Shown in pieces: positions 60,842 to 64,000 of a stretch of DNA of 64,000 nt. The position numbers were made by a program, and so were the translations under genes. Source of the DNA: Lysobacter arseniciresistens ZS79 (lineage in GTDB: Bacteria; Pseudomonadota; Gammaproteobacteria; Xanthomonadales; Xanthomonadaceae). The stretch's first letter is position 1; every line of letters starts with the position of its first letter. The notes below the pieces were generated by a model. It worked only from the letters and a program-made list of their open reading frames with translations. It did no database searches and had not been told where the DNA came from. The DNA lies in contig NZ_AVPT01000007.1 of assembly GCF_000768335.1 (NCBI RefSeq), forward strand, positions 48,162-112,161. Reading direction: 5' to 3'.

Positions 60842-60947
60842 CGATTCGTTCAAGCCGAACTTGCTTCGCTACACCAACAACATGGCAGGAAAAGCTTGCC
60901 ATGTTGTTGGCTCCGCTACGCAAGTCGGCTTAACTCAGGTGTTAGGG
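60836..60947 (+). repeat. attC of cassette 8 (extra-hairpin class, 112 bp)
   Basis: ACCTAAC to GTTAGGG. Inside the usual arms sits a second hairpin, CCAACAACATGGCA paired with TGCCATGTTGTTGG. Cassettes 10 and 14 end in the same class with compensatory changes in this stem. Confidence 0.93.
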
Positions 60948-60957
60948 CTCACTAAGC

Positions 60958-61560
60958 ATGCGACTCAGCATCGAGAACATTCTTGCAGTCACCATACTCA
61001 TGCTCGCGGAAGCATGGTTCTTGCAGGGCGTATTTGCTGGCAAACCTAGCTGGGACGCTTCACTTGCCTTCGTCGGGGCAATCGCCGCTTTCTTCGCGAA
61101 AGACTATGTCAAGGATCGACTGAACGTAGGCCAGCCGGCTCGGGCTCACGATCGTGCACTCTTTGAAGCCTTCTTGACTGAGTTTCCGGTGGAACCGACG
61201 TTCAACATGTTGAAAGACTACGATTTCGGTAACTCGTTCTGGTCTTCTCAAATGAGGCCGCTCTTTAACTTCGCGGACGCTTGGGGCGATGTCGATAAAG
61301 AGTTCTTAGACAGTGGGCTGGAGAAGAAGCGCAAGGTTCTGCTGAAAGCAGCACAGGACCTAAGCATGGAATTTGCAGGACGCACGGTGCCAGTAGGCAA
61401 CGGGGAGAAGTCCTCGGTCTTTTCCGACAGGCTTCGGGCGGAGGGGCCACGCCCCCCCTTCGTCCTTGAGGACGCTAAGGTTCTCAACCAAAAGTCTCGC
61501 GCGCTTGTGCCGCTCTACGAAGACTTCGTTAGGAGCGGCAAGCGGAAGTTGCTGGGGTGA
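60958..61560 (+). CDS. Cassette 9: membrane-anchored protein with cytosolic domain
   Basis: A 200-residue protein. Two N-terminal hydrophobic helices (ILAVTILMLAEAWFLQGVFA and LAFVGAIAAFFA) anchor a ~145-residue soluble, mostly helical domain (RAHDRALFEAFLTEFPVEPT, NFADAWGDVDKEFLDSGLEK) that is probably cytosolic. Two-helix membrane anchors joined to a soluble domain are a common layout in phage-defence effectors, but nothing specific to a defence family is visible. ATG ten bases after the core. Family not recognised. Confidence 0.72.
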   Translation: MRLSIENILAVTILMLAEAWFLQGVFAGKPSWDASLAFVGAIAAFFAKDYVKDRLNVGQPARAHDRALFEAFLTEFPVEPTFNMLKDYDFGNSFWSSQMRPLFNFADAWGDVDKEFLDSGLEKKRKVLLKAAQDLSMEFAGRTVPVGNGEKSSVFSDRLRAEGPRPPFVLEDAKVLNQKSRALVPLYEDFVRSGKRKLLG

Positions 61561-61561
61561 G

Positions 61562-61621
61562 CCCTAACAATTCATTCAAGCCGACGCCGCTTCGCGGCGC
61601 GGCTTAATTCCGGCGTTAGGT
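61562..61621 (+). repeat. attC of cassette 9 (short class)
   Basis: 60 bases, CCCTAAC to GTTAGGT, with the perfect stem CCGACGCCGC and GCGGCGCGG around TTC, nearly identical to the attC of cassette 5. Confidence 0.93.
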
Positions 61622-61641
61622 GTCAACAGGGGAGATTTATC

Positions 61642-62037
61642 GTGAATTTTGCATTTAAAGCATCCATGCTTGCTGTCGTTGTTGCCCTCTCGGGCTGCGC
61701 TACTTACAGCTCCAACATGCGCGTTGGCAATGACATGTCCTACGCTAGCCTTGCGGACCAGCGGGCAGCATCACAAACCATCCAAGTCCTGGACGTAGCA
61801 CCCAGCGACGCAACAGTCCTCGGATCGGTAGATGCGGGTCGTTGCCACCGGAGCTTCGTTGAAACAGCTCCGGCTGAGCAGATGGTGCTCCTTGATCTCA
61901 AGCTCGCTGCATACGCGCTTGGAGCCGATGCCATCACGGACATCAACGTTGAAAAGCAATCGGCACTGACTAAAAATTGCTGGTACATGCTCGACGGTAA
62001 AGCCAAAGCGTTGCGCTTGGCTGCCCCGCAGGGCTGA
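61642..62037 (+). CDS. Cassette 10: lipoprotein, RcsF/YbjQ-like pattern
   Basis: A 131-residue lipoprotein: the signal MNFAFKASMLAVVVALSGC ends in the lipobox ALSGC. GGGGAG nine bases upstream of the GTG supports this start. The mature protein has two cysteines (DAGRCHRSF and TKNCWYML) and the helix-turn LDLKLAAYALGADAITDINV. This recalls the 'AAALGANAV' helix and disulfide-bearing strands of RcsF-type and DUF4156 lipoproteins. The resemblance is by eye and weak. It is an envelope protein of unknown role. Confidence 0.72.
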   Translation: MNFAFKASMLAVVVALSGCATYSSNMRVGNDMSYASLADQRAASQTIQVLDVAPSDATVLGSVDAGRCHRSFVETAPAEQMVLLDLKLAAYALGADAITDINVEKQSALTKNCWYMLDGKAKALRLAAPQG

Positions 62038-62038
62038 C

Positions 62039-62150
62039 ACCTAACAATTCGTTCAAGCCGAAACCGCTTCGTTACACCAAAGGCATGGCAGGAAGAGCTT
62101 GCCATGCCTTTGGCTCCACTACGCGGTTCGGCTTAACTCAGGCGTTAGAG
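62039..62150 (+). repeat. attC of cassette 10 (extra-hairpin class, 112 bp)
   Basis: ACCTAAC to GTTAGAG. The internal hairpin is CCAAAGGCATGGCA with TGCCATGCCTTTGG; compared with cassette 8, several positions differ on both strands so that pairing is kept. Confidence 0.93.
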
Positions 62151-62170
62151 CGCACAGGGGGTGTGCCTCA

Positions 62171-62662
62171 ATGGGGAAAGTCAGTAAAACCACTAGGTTC
62201 TTTGCAGCCATGCTTATGCTTGGTGGCGCGCTCGGCATTGCCATTGGAATTTGGCTAGCTGCCCAAGCTTTGTCGCAGAGTTGGCTCTACATCTTCATGG
62301 TTGTGCCATTCATCGGGCTATTCGTGTGGTCGCTGTACACGGGCATTCGCTTGTGGCGCGGTGACAGCTACGGCCGCAAGTGGGCCCCAATTCTGTTCGC
62401 TTCACAAATCCCCATCATCGCCACGCCTGGGGCGACAGTACATTGGTTCACTGGGGCGCAATTCGGACCCGCGTTGAAGTTAGCGGGCCAGGCCGTTGAA
62501 GCAACTCTGTCCGCAAATGTCGGTGCCAATGGGCAGTTCTTCTTGGCATCGGGCGGCGACCAGACAATCCTCGGCATCAATCTGTTCGCCGCCATTGCGC
62601 TGTTCTGCTTGGTGCGCTCTAACAAGTCATTCAAGCCGAAGCCGCTTCGCGGCTCGGCTTAA
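62171..62662 (+). CDS. Cassette 11: four-helix membrane protein whose frame runs into attC
   Basis: A 163-residue protein with about four membrane helices (AMLMLGGALGIAIGIWLAAQ; IFMVVPFIGLFVWSLYTGI; ILFASQIPIIATPG; LGINLFAAIALFCLV). Unlike its neighbours, the frame does not stop at the attC left core but continues through it, adding the attC-encoded tail NKSFKPKPLRGSA before a TAA in the right arm. The tail is probably a by-product of a lost stop. AGGGGG lies 11 bases before the ATG. Function unknown. Confidence 0.75.
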   Translation: MGKVSKTTRFFAAMLMLGGALGIAIGIWLAAQALSQSWLYIFMVVPFIGLFVWSLYTGIRLWRGDSYGRKWAPILFASQIPIIATPGATVHWFTGAQFGPALKLAGQAVEATLSANVGANGQFFLASGGDQTILGINLFAAIALFCLVRSNKSFKPKPLRGSA

Positions 62663-62676
62663 TTCTGGTGTTAGGC
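62617..62676 (+). repeat. attC of cassette 11 (short class)
   Basis: 60 bases, CTCTAAC to GTTAGGC, stem CCGAAGCCGC and GCGGCTCGG around TTC. It overlaps the last 46 bases of the cassette 11 frame. Confidence 0.93.
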
Positions 62677-62960
62677 GTTGTGTGGCTGGAGAGTTTTGCA
62701 TCGGCTTGTCTTCTTCGGCCACGACCTCACACGTGGTTCCAGACGCGGGCGGATCGCGCGCCGGCTCCGGCCGGCGGCCGGGGACAATCTGGCCAGGGCC
62801 ACGCGCTTTCGCTCCGGCCGCATGCTCCACACGCGGTTCGCTGCGCAATCGTTCGGGAGCTATCTTCGGGTACTTCGGCGCCGCAAGCTGCTACTGTCGC
62901 GCTCTGGGGAGTGGTTCAGGCCCTCGTCTCGCGGGGTTTGCCAGCGACCGGGGCCACACC
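62677..62960 (+). other. Cassette 12 body: no convincing ORF, possible structured RNA (family member 2)
   Basis: About 284 bases alignable with cassette 7: GCATCGGCTTGTCTTCTTCGG (62698-62718; 28 bases from the core), TCGCTCCGGC (62809-62818), the TTCGGGAGCTATCTTCGG region (62852-62869), TGGGGAGTGGTT and TGCCAGCGACC near the right end. Frames that cross it start or end inside attC sites and give low-complexity products. One frame shares short stretches with cassette 7 (GAIFG, and a similar C-terminal dozen), so decayed coding sequence remains possible. Confidence 0.6.
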
Positions 62961-63077
62961 GCCTAACCAGTCATTCAAGCCGAGCCCGCTTCGTGGCTTC
63001 GTTCAAATGTTTCGTTGGCGGTGTTGTATCGGCACCCGGTCTGCGCGTTGCGGGTCGGCTTAATTCCGGTGTTAGGC
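62961..63077 (+). repeat. attC of cassette 12 (long-loop class, 117 bp)
   Basis: GCCTAAC to GTTAGGC, with outer arms TTCAAGCCGAGCCCGC and GCGGGTCGGCTTAATTCC and a long apical insert. It shares CGCGTTGYGGGTCGG with the attC of cassette 7. Confidence 0.9.
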
Positions 63078-63366
63078 CCCAAGTGCTTCTAAAGCTTTGG
63101 CTTTTCGTCTTCGGCAACACATCGCGGCCCTTCGACCCCAGTTCACTCGGCTTCGGCCGGCCTCGCTTCGGCCACTGCAACGGGCGCGCTCGCAAGTCCG
63201 GCGGCATGTGGACTTCGGAAGGTTCCAACACTCCATTGGCTCGGCGCTTGCAGCAACAGCTGGCTTCGGCCGGCACCACGCGGCATCATCGGGCGCGCTT
63301 GCAGTGCGCGGCTTCGGTTCAAGCGGGGGCTCTTCCGCCGGCGGGGGTTCTCGCGCTAGTGTTGGG
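63078..63366 (+). other. Cassette 13 body: no convincing ORF, internal TTCGG repeats (family member 3)
   Basis: About 289 bases. TTTGGCTTTTCGTCTTCGGC at about 63096-63115 lies 25 bases from the core and resembles the 5' motif of cassettes 7 and 12. Two direct repeats containing GGCTTCGGCCGGC and GGGCGCGCT occur near 63151-63190 and 63260-63303. A TTG-initiated frame (63097-63372) ends at the attC but encodes an Ala/Gly/Ser/Arg-rich tail, so coding is doubtful. Confidence 0.55.
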
Positions 63367-63486
63367 GCCTAACAAGTCATTCAAGCCGAACCCGCTTCGC
63401 GGCTTCGGCCCATTTTTCGCCGCAGCTTGCATCGTGTCTGGTCTTCACCGTTCACGTTGCGGGTCGGCTTAATTCCGGCGTTAGGC
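63367..63486 (+). repeat. attC of cassette 13 (long-loop class, 120 bp)
   Basis: GCCTAAC to GTTAGGC, arms TTCAAGCCGAACCCGC and GCGGGTCGGCTTAATTCC with a ~60-base insert. It is the third and last member of the class that follows only ORF-less cassettes. Confidence 0.9.
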
Positions 63487-63502
63487 CCCATAGGAAGCAG
63501 CA

Positions 63503-63895
63503 ATGGCAGCCACAGTATTTGCAGCGGTAGCAAACTCGATACAGATCGTTTCTCGCTTGCGCGAGATCAACAAGAACATCGAGAACTCGGAGTTCAGCAA
63601 TGCGCTTGCCGATCTAGGCTTGGAGCTTGCGCAGCTTAAGTCAGAGCTGGCGACCGTCTTAGACGAGAACACTCGGCTCAAAGCAAAGTTCGCTGCAATC
63701 GAGGCGCCTAAGCCGGATCTCCAGTTTAAGGCTGGTGCCTACTTCAAAGATGGGTCCGATGGACCCTTTTGCTCGGGGTGCTACGACGCGAGAGGCAAGC
63801 TAGTGCGCTTGTCTCCGGTTCCTAACGAGCTGAGCCATATTGCGTCGCACCTTTGTCCTGTGTGCAAGGCTCCGTATGCGGGCGCTGGGGCCTAA
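63503..63895 (+). CDS. Cassette 14: coiled-coil zinc-ribbon protein
   Basis: A 130-residue protein. A helical N-terminal half with heptad-like spacing (SRLREINKNIENSEF, LELAQLKSELATVLDENTRL, about residues 17-65) suggests a coiled coil. A C-terminal zinc ribbon has CSGCYDARGK (about 89) and CPVCKAPY (about 118). This layout is widespread in small cassette and phage-region proteins, with no known function. ATG 16 bases after the core; the stop is in the attC left core. Confidence 0.78.
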   Translation: MAATVFAAVANSIQIVSRLREINKNIENSEFSNALADLGLELAQLKSELATVLDENTRLKAKFAAIEAPKPDLQFKAGAYFKDGSDGPFCSGCYDARGKLVRLSPVPNELSHIASHLCPVCKAPYAGAGA

Positions 63896-64000
63896 CAATT
63901 CGTTCAAGCCGAACTTGCTTCGCTACACCAACAACGTGGCAGGTAAAGCTTGCCACGTTGTCGGCTACGCTACGCAAGTCGGCTTAACTCAGCAACTGTC
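63890..64000 (+). repeat. attC of cassette 14, right core missing (extra-hairpin class)
   Basis: From GCCTAAC the site matches the 112-bp class, including the hairpin CCAACAACGTGGCA with TGCCACGTTGTCGG and the right arm CAAGTCGGCTTAACTCAG. Where the others read GGYGTTAGG, this one reads CAACTGTC, so no GTTRRRY core is present before the window ends. Confidence 0.85.

Larger units (their letters stand above)
55957..64000. mobile_element. Chromosomal integron: integrase, attI and at least 14 gene cassettes
   Basis: A leftward IntI integrase is followed by an attI region and an uninterrupted rightward series of 14 cassettes, each ended by an attC with the shared arms TTCAAGCCGA and TCGGCTTAA and a GTTRRR core. 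The ORFs are all rightward, short and of lower GC than the chromosome. The uniform attC family indicates a sedentary integron rather than a resistance integron, and no resistance gene is recognised. The right end is at or beyond the window edge. Confidence 0.95.

Noticed and set aside
63097..63372. 91-residue TTG frame in cassette 13
   Set aside because: Rare start, low-complexity tail, and overlap with internal nucleotide repeats make coding unlikely.
62678..63472. Long rightward frame spanning cassette 12, its attC, cassette 13 and its attC
   Set aside because: It crosses two recombination sites and its product is low-complexity with attC-derived pieces such as LTSHSS and GRLNSGVR, so it is not a gene.
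57642..64000. Regularly spaced similar sequences that could suggest a CRISPR array
   Set aside because: The units are 53-120 bp imperfect palindromes 300-700 bp apart, each ending in GTTRRR and separated by ORFs; they are attC sites next to an IntI gene.

Overview
The window is very GC-rich chromosomal DNA from a Gammaproteobacterium. It is most likely a member of the Xanthomonadaceae/Lysobacteraceae (Lysobacter, Luteimonas or a close relative). The signs are an EF-G-like second elongation factor, a SUF operon headed by an Rrf2-type regulator, GTAG-type REP palindromes, an HPr kinase inside the rpoN/PTS cluster, and integron attC sites of the 'TTCAAGCCGA...TCGGCTTAA' type. The genus is inferred from family knowledge; no rRNA gene is present to confirm it.

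Layout. 1-8.7 kb: the end of an EF-G-like factor, two lipoproteins, an orphan PIN-domain protein, and a leftward run of a DUF5916 barrel protein, a patatin-like phospholipase, 3-hydroxybutyrate dehydrogenase and a SET-domain methyltransferase. 8.8-15.1 kb: iron-sulfur cluster assembly (regulator, sufB, sufC, sufD, sufS, a GNAT acetyltransferase, a Rieske ferredoxin). 15.1-23.2 kb: an iron-uptake block with a Fur-box candidate, two TonB-dependent siderophore receptors, PiuC and a PepSY-flavodoxin-reductase fusion. 23.2-26.1 kb: a HutD-like protein, a ComEA-like helix-hairpin-helix protein and an M20 peptidase. 26.2-34.2 kb: assimilatory sulfate reduction (cysJ, cysI, cysH, cysB, cysG, cysK). 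34.3-42.5 kb: muropeptide recycling (amgK, murU), hda, an AI-2E-type permease, a DUF2066 protein, purM, purN and two tandem DUF3108 proteins. 42.5-55.9 kb: the conserved envelope and nitrogen-PTS region (murA and ibaG leftward; kdsD, kdsC, lptC, lptA, lptB, rpoN, hpf, ptsN, hprK, rapZ, an EIIA-Man protein, HPr, EI and mgtE rightward).

55.96-64 kb is a chromosomal integron: a leftward IntI integrase, an attI region, and 14 rightward gene cassettes, each closed by an attC site. Base composition falls sharply at the attI/first-cassette junction. Eleven cassettes carry one short ORF each, mostly unrecognised (secreted, lipoprotein, membrane, zinc-ribbon proteins). The three other cassettes have no convincing ORF. 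They share a TTCGG-rich 5' motif at almost the same distance from the cassette start, two of them are alignable along their bodies, and all three end in the same unusual 117-120-bp attC class. This ORF-less cassette family is the best candidate here for something undescribed. A second attC class (112 bp) has an extra hairpin with compensatory base changes. The last attC loses its terminal core within the final bases of the window, which may be the end of the array.
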